Positions 1-6,223 of a stretch of DNA of 6,348 bases are shown one piece after another. A program made the translations under genes and the position numbers. Location: positions 1 to 6,348 of the forward strand of contig DVND01000211.1 of the NCBI GenBank assembly GCA_018714645.1, given 5' to 3'. Positions within the stretch are counted from its first letter, which is position 1, and each line of letters opens with the position of its first letter. The DNA comes from Candidatus Avimonoglobus intestinipullorum. Lineage in GTDB: Bacteria > Bacillota > Clostridia > UBA1381. Under the pieces are notes generated by a model. That model was not told the DNA's origin and did no database searches. It worked only from the letters and a program-made list of their open reading frames with translations.

Positions 1-1607
1 CCGCGCCCGGTGCCTCTGCAATAGCTGCACGTCACCATGCCGCTTCCTCCGCATACCGCGCAGGCCTCCGGTGCAAGGCTTCCGGTATCGATCTCGCCTG
101 TTGGCGACGATGCGCCTGACGAGCCGCTATAGGAATTGATCGTTGTCAGGTTGTTCCCATCGGCGTCCAGCACCATGATTTCAGCCGATTGGTATCCCTT
201 CGTTGACGTTGGTGTCCCGCCGGTGGTCTTTGCCTGCAATACTACGACCCATTGCGTATCGTTGGTAATATAGTAATAATTTTCACCGGAAAGCAGAGTT
301 TCTGTAATCCCAGACTGTGTATTTGTCCGGTACACTCCAGTTTTGTCGCTGTCATACGTCCATTCGCCGGGAATTTTGACCGCAAGATCCGCCGCACTTT
401 CAAATTCCGACTCTGTAATTTCTGTCATTGCACCGTTTGCAAGATTGATTTTCAGATATTCAGTAAATGATTTGGTATTATTACGGTTGCTTGAATCTTC
501 ACTGCTTGAGAACTGGAGTCCAAAATAGGCATTATCATTATCAAACTTCGCCATTGCACCGTTATACCTATGCGAATAGCTGCTGCTTCTGAAATCCGTT
601 GAGGTTACCGTGCCTTTGATGCTGCAAACCTCCTGGGACGCGCCCGTCTCGGTATCAATCATCAGTATTTTGCATTCCGATTCCCCGTCAAGCAGCGGGG
701 AGAAGCTTTCCACAGCAAACAGATACTGCTTCCAGAGCGCGAAATTGCTTTCCTTCTCTACAAAAAGGCCTTCCTTTTCCGGACGGGTATAAATTTTTTC
801 CGCATTGCCCGAGGTCAAATCCAATCGGTATACGCACTGGGTATCCCCATCAAAGCCAATGATTGCCATCTTGTCCCCGCAGACGGAAAAATCCCTGATC
901 TCGCTCAGGCGCGCAAACAGAGTTTCCCGTTCCCCTGTCGCGATATGAATCGCGCATACGGTCTGATTATCCCGGTTGATGTAGTAGATTTTGTTGCCGC
1001 TTACCACGATCCCAAGCGGGGCGCCGCCTGCGGCGTAGGTTTTCGTGGCGCCGCCGTCATAGGCGTAGATATACGGCTGGTAAATAAAGGAGTAGTAAAC
1101 CACGCCGTTATGGATATATGCATTTGTGCCTGAATTATCGCCGTCAATCCATTTTTCCGATATGATGGTCACAGTTTGGGTGTTCCCGTCCCAGTCCACG
1201 CTGCAGTCCAGCGCTTCGGCAACAGCCCTTGCCGGGACAAGTGTCCTGCCGTTTATGATTTCAGGTGGGACATCCAGATCATACGTCACCCCGTTATCGC
1301 TGCTGGTCATTTTCCCGAACTGGTTATTCCCAATCTGCATCACAATGGTGGTGTCCCCGCTCTGCGCGGCAATTGCCTGCTCCTCGCCAAGCCAGGTCAC
1401 CTCCGCTCCTAGCGCCTCGAAAATGGCGCGCAGCGGCACCAGTGTTCGCCCGTCTTTAATGATTGGCGGCTGGTCAAAGCTTAATTGGTTCCCGTTAACC
1501 GTTACAGTGATGTTGTCCTCTGCAAGGACGGCATAATTCCCGAAACTCATGGACGCGGCCAGAACAACTGCCGCAAGGATTTGCGCTATGGTTTTTCTCA
1601 TCTTCAT
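1..1607 (-). CDS. Secreted stalk-domain (copper amine oxidase N-like) protein with probable beta-propeller and DnaJ-type zinc motif, 3' end missing
   Basis: The reading frame starts at ATG 1607 and stays open for 535 codons to the left edge. The start is supported by GAGAGGTG seven bases upstream and by a promoter just before it. Residues 1-29 form a signal peptide (MKMRK, a hydrophobic core, then VLA before E30), so the product should be exported. Residues 32-150 hold two stalk-type repeats, marked by DGRTLVPLRAIFEALGAEVTW (about 52-72) and NGRTLVPARAVAEALDCSVDW (about 119-139), as in the Cu_amine_oxidN1 family. Residues 160-460 contain repeated units of the form 'GNKIYYI...G' and 'VYRLDLTSG', suggesting a DUF5050-like beta-propeller. 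A Ser/Gly/Thr-rich linker (493-510) leads to two CxxCxGxG motifs (C516, C519, C527, C530) like the DnaJ zinc centre. No membrane anchor is visible before the edge. It is probably a cell-surface or secreted protein, role unknown; copper amine oxidase activity is not implied. It follows phage tail genes but has its own promoter. Confidence 0.88.
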   Translation of the reverse strand, partial: MKMRKTIAQILAAVVLAASMSFGNYAVLAEDNITVTVNGNQLSFDQPPIIKDGRTLVPLRAIFEALGAEVTWLGEEQAIAAQSGDTTIVMQIGNNQFGKMTSSDNGVTYDLDVPPEIINGRTLVPARAVAEALDCSVDWDGNTQTVTIISEKWIDGDNSGTNAYIHNGVVYYSFIYQPYIYAYDGGATKTYAAGGAPLGIVVSGNKIYYINRDNQTVCAIHIATGERETLFARLSEIRDFSVCGDKMAIIGFDGDTQCVYRLDLTSGNAEKIYTRPEKEGLFVEKESNFALWKQYLFAVESFSPLLDGESECKILMIDTETGASQEVCSIKGTVTSTDFRSSSYSHRYNGAMAKFDNDNAYFGLQFSSSEDSSNRNNTKSFTEYLKINLANGAMTEITESEFESAADLAVKIPGEWTYDSDKTGVYRTNTQSGITETLLSGENYYYITNDTQWVVVLQAKTTGGTPTSTKGYQSAEIMVLDADGNNLTTINSYSGSSGASSPTGEIDTGSLAPEACAVCGGSGMVTCSYCRGTGR

Positions 1608-1637
1608 ATGAACACCTCTCTTTTTATGTTTTATAAA

Positions 1638-1666
1638 ATTATATCATAAAAATACCATTTTGTCCA
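1638..1666 (-). promoter_or_regulatory. Sigma-A-type extended -10 promoter for the stalk-domain gene
   Basis: On the minus strand, -35 TGGACA (1666-1661, one mismatch to TTGACA) is followed by a 17-base spacer and a perfect -10 TATAAT (1643-1638). TG precedes the -10 with one base between (TGATATAAT), making it an extended -10. The expected transcription start is near 1631, giving a leader of roughly 24 bases that contains the ribosome binding site GAGAGGTG. The whole promoter lies in the 67-bp gap after the CHAP-hub stop codon. I see no operator-like palindrome and no terminator in the gap, so read-through from the tail operon is also possible. Confidence 0.82.
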
Positions 1667-1674
1667 TTGACGCA

Positions 1675-3165
1675 TTAACTGAATTTTCTTAAATCCAGTT
1701 TTACATAATGCACGCCATTTTTGATGCTGTGCTGTGCGCTCTCAATGAGATAGTCCGTATTGTCTACATTTAAGACCATTCCGGCGCGGGTGTAGCTGTC
1801 CAAAGCCTCTATAATTTCGATGGAAAACGTTTCCGCAGGCTTTAAAAGCTGGGCGAGTTTTGTTTGTGCTATGCTTTGTGCATTTTCCTTTTCCGGGTCA
1901 ATCTTTATGACCTCCTGCAGAAAGCCATATTGATATATACTGTCCTCATCCTTTAAGACCGTCTGAACGGTGTAGGCGCTGTCCTTTTCAGAAATTACCT
2001 TGACGCTGTTTTTCATTTCCTCAATACTGAGAGTATGCGATACATTCCCTCTCAGTGTGGGAGAATATATCAGCCTTGTGTTCGGTGTAATGCGAAACTC
2101 AGGATAGGCGTAAAGACTGCCAATGGTATAAATCCGAAGTCCAGCAGGGGTTACGTCAAAGTTATATGTACCTTCACATTGTGACAAAATATCACGAATG
2201 ATATCCGATAAGACCTTATCCGCATAAATCTTTGTTATTTCCATTTCAAGCATGGGAATATTGTCTATCGGTATATTGGAATCCTCGCAGATTTTCCGTA
2301 TCGCCTTGTACGCCGCCATTTTATTAAACTGATAGGTTTCGGTGGATTTATTCAAATACCACCCGAAATCACAGGCGGTGTATTTGTTTACAAACTCCGA
2401 CCCGTCATCTACCGAAACAATAATGCCGCGCAGAATTTCAACATTGGTATATAGATTGATGATATCTCCCGGCTTAGGCGTATAAAGGTTTATGTACTTG
2501 GTATCTGATTTTGCCACTTCAAAGCTGACGGTTGTGGCAAGCTCGTCTATGGTATTCTGCCATGACAGATTACCGACATACTTTGTTATATCATTGCCGC
2601 CTGCATAAAACGCATGGGTTTCTTCCCGGCTTTGGGAGAAGCCTTCGTTAACCGTATTTCCGCCCGTCCCGAAGCTGTCATACAGCACCGGGTCTTTGGG
2701 CAGTTCCCGGTCGTTGTCGGTAACCGGCGCGGCTGCTGTGTTTTCGGCATATGGTGGCACAAAAAAGCCTGTCAGCTTCCCGTCATAATACCGCGTCACC
2801 TTTTTAACCGAGTTACTGCAGTTTCCCTCTATGGTATAAAAACAGTTGTTTCCCGCGCCGGTTACAATCCCCACATGGCTTGCGCCGCCTGACTGCTGGA
2901 TCATAATGTCCCCGGCTTTTGGCGTGTAGCTGCCTTTCGACTTGAAATATCCGTTTTCTTTTGCATAATCCAAGACGCAGACTACGCTTGCCGTTCGCGG
3001 AAAAAGGCTAAGCCCCGCCTGAGAGAAACACCAGCCGATAAAAACGACACACCATGCATAGGAGGTCGTGCCGCCGATTGCGCCATACCACTGAGTAAAC
3101 TTGTTTGGCCTGCCGCTGATCCCAAGCTGCTGTTCGGCAATGCTGACAATCTGCTGTGCGCTCAT
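1675..3165 (-). CDS. XkdQ-like baseplate hub with N-terminal CHAP amidase/endopeptidase domain
   Basis: This 496-aa protein has two parts. Residues 1-140 look like a CHAP peptidoglycan hydrolase: the catalytic Cys is C39 in SYAWCVVFIGWC, PKAGDIMI (82-89) is the usual strand, the His is H97 in SHVGIV, and IEGN (112-115) supplies the third polar residue. A linker with little predicted structure covers about 141-185. Residues 186-496 resemble the XkdQ/YqbQ and late-control-D type hub that caps the tail tube in contractile tails (for example GNDITKYVGNLSW, then KPGDIINLYT, and a C-terminus ending in YVKLDLRKFS). XkdQ of PBSX is about 325 aa, so the extra length is the CHAP part. The start ATG 3165 has AAAGGGGG about seven bases upstream, 13 bp after the preceding stop. 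The inferred role is a tail-tip structural protein that also cuts the cell wall during injection or release. Domain families are recognised by motif only, but all CHAP key residues are present. Confidence 0.87.
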   Translation of the reverse strand: MSAQQIVSIAEQQLGISGRPNKFTQWYGAIGGTTSYAWCVVFIGWCFSQAGLSLFPRTASVVCVLDYAKENGYFKSKGSYTPKAGDIMIQQSGGASHVGIVTGAGNNCFYTIEGNCSNSVKKVTRYYDGKLTGFFVPPYAENTAAAPVTDNDRELPKDPVLYDSFGTGGNTVNEGFSQSREETHAFYAGGNDITKYVGNLSWQNTIDELATTVSFEVAKSDTKYINLYTPKPGDIINLYTNVEILRGIIVSVDDGSEFVNKYTACDFGWYLNKSTETYQFNKMAAYKAIRKICEDSNIPIDNIPMLEMEITKIYADKVLSDIIRDILSQCEGTYNFDVTPAGLRIYTIGSLYAYPEFRITPNTRLIYSPTLRGNVSHTLSIEEMKNSVKVISEKDSAYTVQTVLKDEDSIYQYGFLQEVIKIDPEKENAQSIAQTKLAQLLKPAETFSIEIIEALDSYTRAGMVLNVDNTDYLIESAQHSIKNGVHYVKLDLRKFS

Positions 3166-3178
3166 CCCGCCGCCCCCT

Positions 3179-3574
3179 TTATATCAGTTTCACCTCAGAC
3201 AGAGTGATGCTGTAGTTCATGTCCCCGTCCTTTTTGATGGTATAAGAAAAATCATCCACGCAGCAGGCCATATTGATTGGCGTTTGCGTAATGATTAAGC
3301 GAATCGGCAGTTTCTGCAGCATCCAGGTGTCAATGGTATAGAGATACCCGAATGCCGTATCGCTGCGGTCGCGCAGGAAGGGATAGTCCCGGACGGGGAA
3401 AAAGCTGCTCCATGATATGCTCTTTAGTGAGGGCCGCCCAATCAGCTTTAGCTGCCCCTGGGTTACGGTTTCAAATACTTCGTTTGTATGCGGTTTTGAA
3501 ACGGTGAACTCCGCCGGGAGCACAGGCAGCTTCAATATCTGCTCCCGGTTGTTTACGCTTAAGTAGATATCCAT
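3179..3574 (-). CDS. XkdP-like tail/baseplate protein lacking the LysM domain
   Basis: This 131-aa protein sits between the tape measure and the hub, where XkdP/YqbP lies in PBSX-type tails. Its sequence fits the N-terminal part of that family: an early LPVLPAEFTV stretch, then TVTQGQLKLIGRPSLKSISWSSFFP (about 37-61, a G-x-P-x-L-K-x-I-S-x-S-S-F-F-P pattern), then a region ending in YSITLSEVKLI. XkdP relatives are usually around 200 aa or more because a C-terminal LysM peptidoglycan-binding domain follows; here the protein stops just where that would begin. There is no signal peptide or membrane segment. The start ATG 3574 is supported by AAGGAGGC (3590-3583), which overlaps the tape measure stop codon, so translation is probably coupled. 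Its likely role is a tail-tip or baseplate component linking tube and hub. Exact function is inferred from position and family resemblance. Confidence 0.8.
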   Translation of the reverse strand: MDIYLSVNNREQILKLPVLPAEFTVSKPHTNEVFETVTQGQLKLIGRPSLKSISWSSFFPVRDYPFLRDRSDTAFGYLYTIDTWMLQKLPIRLIITQTPINMACCVDDFSYTIKKDGDMNYSITLSEVKLI

Positions 3575-3589
3575 TTGTCTGTGCCTCCT

Positions 3590-5617
3590 TTAGAGATTTG
3601 CCAGGGCAAACTTTAATTTCGGAACCAAATCGTCTACAATTTCTTCCGTCGATTTACCGTCGGCATAAATATTGATTGTAAAATGGTTGTCCGTGCGCTT
3701 TGAAGATTTATCTATCGGCGTTACTTTTGCCCCCTGGGGAAGGTTTAAAAGCTCCGGCCCTTTTTCGCCGACAATAACCGAGCCGGCCGTCCTGATCAAG
3801 CCGCCCTGTGCTAAAAGCGGGATCTGCGGCGCGGTAAAGGTAGGAATTGCCGGAATGCCAACAGCGCCGGTCACCTTGTTAATGCCGTTGATGAGACCGT
3901 TAATCCCATTCACCGCGCCCCGTATCATGGAATTGATGCCAGAGATGATTTTGTTGATTGCGCCCTTTATCGCGTTCACAATCCCGTTCCAGACATTTTT
4001 TACGGCGTTGCCGATACCGGTAAATACAGAGGTCGCTGCAGAGGATATCGTGTTCCATGCGCCGGACAAAAAGCCGGTGATCCCCTGCCATACAGAAACG
4101 GCTGTGTCTTTGATGCCGGTCCACAGTCCGACAAAGAAATCGCCGATGGCTGTGCCGACCGACACAAAGAAGTCTCCGACAGCCTGAAATGCCTGTTTGC
4201 ACCATGCGCATACACTGTCCCAGTTCATCCAAAGCGCGACGCCGATAGCAATCAATGCACCAATTGCCACAATGATAATGCCGATAGGGTTTGCCGTCAG
4301 TGCAACATTCCACGCCCACTGTGCCGCCGTACACAGCCCTTGAATAACCGTCCACGCTTTCTGAACGGCGCTGATGGCAACTACCGCCGTCTTGTAAATC
4401 ACAATTGCACCGGCAATGCCGATGATAATGGGCGCGATGGCATTCCAATTTGCTGCAAAAAACGTGTATACGTTTGACGCCCACTGCACAACACCGGCAA
4501 GCGCGTTCACAATCATGGGAAGGCCGGTATCTTTTACCCAGTTCAGTGCAGGTTTGCAGAACTCAAACGCATTAAAAAGAGCGTCACGGACGCCTGTTAA
4601 AAGCGTCCCGACGCTTGCAAACTTACCCTCGTTTTGCTCTACCGCGCTTTTGATATTGTTAAATGCCAAAACGCCGAAGTTCCATACATTCTGAAACGCA
4701 GTAACCAGCGGAGGGAGGATGTTGTCTTTGATCCAAATAAGCGGGACCTTTGCCGCATCAACAGCCTTTGTCATCACTGCCTGCGCGGCAGGAATTTTAG
4801 ACGCCAGGAAGGTTACGACCGATGTAATTGCCGGAAGCACACCGTAACCGACAATATCCTTAACGCTGCCCCAGGCATTTCTCAATTGTACAATACGGCC
4901 TTCCGGCGTTTTTGCCATTGATTCGGCAAGCCCGCCGAAGTTCTGGCCAAGCACCTCCACAAGCATGGCGGCCCGTTCGCTTTCCGTCCCTGTCTGAAGG
5001 ATGGATTTTTGTGCGTCAGTCATGATAACGCCGTAACGGGTGAGGGCGCTCGTGGAGCCGGTCATAACTTTACCGAGCAGGTTTGCCATCGATTGCATCT
5101 GTTCCTGTGAAACAGATACGCCATATGAGGAAACCGCTAAGTCCTGCAAAGCGGGAAGCAGTGTTTTGATGGTATCGCCTTGTAATTGGAAGGTGGCAAG
5201 CTGTGATGCTCCGACCACTGTTGCGTCTCCTTCGATTGTGGTGACCAGTTCGAGTGCATCGCCGTATTTGATGATTTCGTCGACCTGCGCCTGGGTGGTG
5301 CCTTTGACATTCATCATAAGAGTGCCGAGACGCTCGTTTGCCCGCTCCAATTCCAGTACGCCTGTGACACAGTCTGTCATAAAATTTTTCACTTGACTAA
5401 ATCCGGCATAAGCCGCAACAACACCGGTCACCTTTTTTGCGAGTCCTGAGAGCGTATCGCCTGTGGATTTACTCTGTGTGCCAAACTTTTTCAGGCTGCC
5501 CGTAGCATTGGTGGTGTGATTTTTAAGATTTTTCAGCCCGGTGACGGCATTCTTGATCCCGGTGGTGAAGTTCCCGTCCTTAATGGACAGGGTCGCGCCA
5601 ATGTTCTTTTTAGCCAT
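3590..5617 (-). CDS. Phage tail tape measure protein (XkdO-like position), 675 aa
   Basis: The protein sets tail length and is thought to leave through the tube during injection. Evidence is its size, its place directly after the frameshifting chaperone, a helical Ala/Gln/Ser-rich N-terminal half, two hydrophobic segments at about 394-417 and 442-465, eight 11-residue repeats at 499-582, and the C-terminal motif LLAQGGLI...VGEKGPELL (GEKGPE at 617-622) typical of tape measures. The ORF can also start at GTG 5626 or ATG 5623, but ATG 5617 has the SD-like GGCGGTGAT (one mismatch to GGAGGTGAT) at the best distance, so I chose it. The start lies inside the end of the -1 frame extension of the chaperone gene, which stops at 5610, so the two are probably translationally coupled. 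At the usual rule of about 0.15 nm per residue the tail would be near 100 nm. PBSX XkdO is about twice as long. Confidence 0.93.
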   Translation of the reverse strand: MAKKNIGATLSIKDGNFTTGIKNAVTGLKNLKNHTTNATGSLKKFGTQSKSTGDTLSGLAKKVTGVVAAYAGFSQVKNFMTDCVTGVLELERANERLGTLMMNVKGTTQAQVDEIIKYGDALELVTTIEGDATVVGASQLATFQLQGDTIKTLLPALQDLAVSSYGVSVSQEQMQSMANLLGKVMTGSTSALTRYGVIMTDAQKSILQTGTESERAAMLVEVLGQNFGGLAESMAKTPEGRIVQLRNAWGSVKDIVGYGVLPAITSVVTFLASKIPAAQAVMTKAVDAAKVPLIWIKDNILPPLVTAFQNVWNFGVLAFNNIKSAVEQNEGKFASVGTLLTGVRDALFNAFEFCKPALNWVKDTGLPMIVNALAGVVQWASNVYTFFAANWNAIAPIIIGIAGAIVIYKTAVVAISAVQKAWTVIQGLCTAAQWAWNVALTANPIGIIIVAIGALIAIGVALWMNWDSVCAWCKQAFQAVGDFFVSVGTAIGDFFVGLWTGIKDTAVSVWQGITGFLSGAWNTISSAATSVFTGIGNAVKNVWNGIVNAIKGAINKIISGINSMIRGAVNGINGLINGINKVTGAVGIPAIPTFTAPQIPLLAQGGLIRTAGSVIVGEKGPELLNLPQGAKVTPIDKSSKRTDNHFTINIYADGKSTEEIVDDLVPKLKFALANL
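3872..4123 (-). repeat. Eight-unit 11-residue protein repeat within the tape measure
   Basis: In the tape measure (numbered from ATG 5617) a [W/F/I]xx[I/A] pair recurs exactly every 11 residues: W499-I502, W510-I513, W521-I524, F532-I535, W543-I546, I554-I557, I565-A568 and I576-I579. The first five units have an aromatic lead residue; the last three change to Ile and are rich in Asn and Gly. Such 11-residue periods with fixed Trp/Phe positions are known in tape measure proteins and fit a helix winding regularly against neighbouring molecules or the tube. The DNA itself is not a clean tandem repeat. Confidence 0.75.
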
Positions 5618-6112
5618 TGCCATCACCGCCCGTCAATGCCTTTATTTTTTCATACTCGTCCTCGCAGTATATTTCATAAGCCGCTTTGTAAAACAACTTT
5701 TCACCGTAAGGAAGATTTATCACTTTATCAGGTGTTATTCCTCGGTTTAGAAAGTGACAGAGCATGGCAAGCTCTCCGTCACTTTTGATTAGTTTTTTAG
5801 TTCGTCCACCGCTTTAACGCCGTCAATATAGCCCGCCAGCTTCAGGCATTCCACCGCAATCAGAGGAATTTCGCCCGGTTCGAACACCATATCCACAATC
5901 TCCATCGGGTCTGCGCAGCCGAATGCCTCCTGCAGTTCCTTGGATTTCAGACAAGGGTCAGCAACACAGGAATATACAATGTACGCATCACCGTTCTCCA
6001 TGTCCTGTGACTCCTTCGCCATAGACGCCGTTGGGCCTTCAATGGTTATGGTACTGTCTAATGACTTGATGTACAGCGTTCCGGTTTTGGGTTTTGCTTT
6101 ACTCTCCAGCAT
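5610..6112 (-). CDS. Tail assembly chaperone, long product made by -1 frameshift (167 aa)
   Basis: If ribosomes slip back one base at 5798-5792, they miss the TAA at 5791-5789 and read 60 more codons (5792-5613) to TAA 5612-5610. The added part starts LIKSDGELAM and contains NLPYGEKLFYKAAYE, the same kind of sequence (LPYSEKLFY-like) found in the frameshifted tail of XkdN-type chaperones. This accounts for the whole 162-base gap between the 0-frame stop and the tape measure start. By analogy with lambda gpG/gpGT, the short form binds tape measure and the minor long form links it to tail tube protein. An alternative reading is a separate 51-aa protein from ATG 5765, which has GGAG eight bases upstream, although that site is inside the hairpin stem. 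The frameshift is inferred from sequence, not shown directly. Confidence 0.83.
5617..5630 (-). promoter_or_regulatory. Ribosome binding site that decides the tape measure start
   Basis: GGCGGTGAT (5630-5622) matches the extended anti-SD complement GGAGGTGAT at eight of nine bases. Its GGCGG core is eight bases from ATG 5617, but only two from ATG 5623, and it overlaps GTG 5626. It therefore favours ATG 5617. It lies within the last codons of the -1 frame extension, so ribosomes finishing the long chaperone (TAA 5612-5610) stop just past this start. Confidence 0.6.
5751..5798 (-). promoter_or_regulatory. Programmed -1 ribosomal frameshift signal (slippery heptamer plus hairpin)
   Basis: In the chaperone frame the last codons are CTA AAA AAC TAA, giving the X_XXY_YYZ heptamer A_AAA_AAC at 5798-5792. 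Six bases later a hairpin starts: eight pairs (5785-5778 with 5758-5751), a two-base GG bulge (5777-5776), five pairs (5775-5771 with 5763-5759) and a seven-base loop (5770-5764). All 13 pairs are Watson-Crick. Heptamer, spacer and stem all fit the standard -1 frameshift layout, and the 0-frame stop follows the heptamer at once. The hairpin has no U-run after it, so it is not a terminator. Confidence 0.86.
5789..6112 (-). CDS. XkdN-like tail assembly chaperone, short (0-frame) product
   Basis: This 107-aa protein lies directly upstream of the tape measure, the usual place of the tail assembly chaperone (the gpG role in lambda, XkdN in PBSX). The part about 40-97 carries the family pattern: VADPCLKSKELQEAFGCADP, then MEIVDMVFEPGEIPLIA and a Leu/Gly-containing helix. 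It ends in DELKN at a slippery site. Such chaperones bind the tape measure and are absent from the finished tail. The start ATG 6112 has AGGAAGGA four bases upstream; further upstream in this frame a TGA is met before any ATG. It is shorter than B. subtilis XkdN (about 145 aa), mainly at the N-terminus. A possible micro-ORF overlaps its first codons. Confident as a tail chaperone by position, ending and frameshift signal; the sequence match to XkdN is from memory of the family. Confidence 0.85.
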   Translation of the reverse strand: MLESKAKPKTGTLYIKSLDSTITIEGPTASMAKESQDMENGDAYIVYSCVADPCLKSKELQEAFGCADPMEIVDMVFEPGEIPLIAVECLKLAGYIDGVKAVDELKN

Positions 6113-6164
6113 TTGTTCCTTCCTGCGGATGAGCTCCTGCAGGGTGATTTGTAGTCTTATTCAT
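6099..6164 (-). CDS. Possible 21-codon micro-ORF overlapping the chaperone start
   Basis: ATG 6164 is preceded by GAAAGGAT (6178-6171) with about seven bases between, a good ribosome binding site. The frame runs 21 codons (starting MNKTTNHPAG, ending NAGE) to TAA 6101-6099, which overlaps the first four codons of the chaperone gene in another frame. It resembles no family I know. It could be a leader peptide coupling translation to the chaperone, or a chance ORF or remnant of an older upstream gene end. Too short to judge by codon use. Confidence 0.3.
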   Translation of the reverse strand: MNKTTNHPAGAHPQEGTNAGE

Positions 6165-6182
6165 AATACCATCCTTTCAGAC

Positions 6183-6214
6183 AAACAAAAAGCCGCCCCA
6201 AATAAGCGACTTTT
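6183..6214 (-). terminator. Rho-independent terminator after the AT-rich upstream gene
   Basis: On the minus strand AAAAGTCGC (6214-6206) pairs with GCGGCTTTT (6196-6188) over nine pairs including one G-U, with a nine-base loop, followed by TTTTTGTTTG. It begins ten bases after the TAA of the upstream partial gene. It stands just before the tail chaperone gene, and I see no convincing promoter between the two, so tail gene expression would need read-through or antitermination. Confidence 0.78.
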
Positions 6215-6223
6215 CACGTAATA

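Noticed and set aside
252..1536. Several plus-strand ORFs of 60-136 codons across the left third
   Set aside because: They lie opposite the continuous 535-codon minus-strand stalk-domain frame, show no family features, and lack convincing ribosome binding sites.
3672..4187. A 171-codon plus-strand ORF opposite the tape measure C-terminal half
   Set aside because: It mirrors the repeated W/I/G codons of the tape measure on the other strand. The composition is a shadow and there is no supporting context.
3900..4484. A 194-codon minus-strand ORF in another frame of the tape measure gene
   Set aside because: Its translation is rich in Cys, His and Arg with no domain, as expected from out-of-frame reading of a GC-rich coding region. 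The tape measure frame covers all of it.
5751..5785. Strong hairpin as a transcription terminator
   Set aside because: No U-run follows the stem, it lies within the -1 frame coding region, and it is six bases from a slippery heptamer, which fits a frameshift stimulator better.
5613..5788. Intergenic gap between chaperone and tape measure
   Set aside because: The -1 frame is open throughout and encodes a recognisable chaperone extension, so it is coding rather than a spacer.
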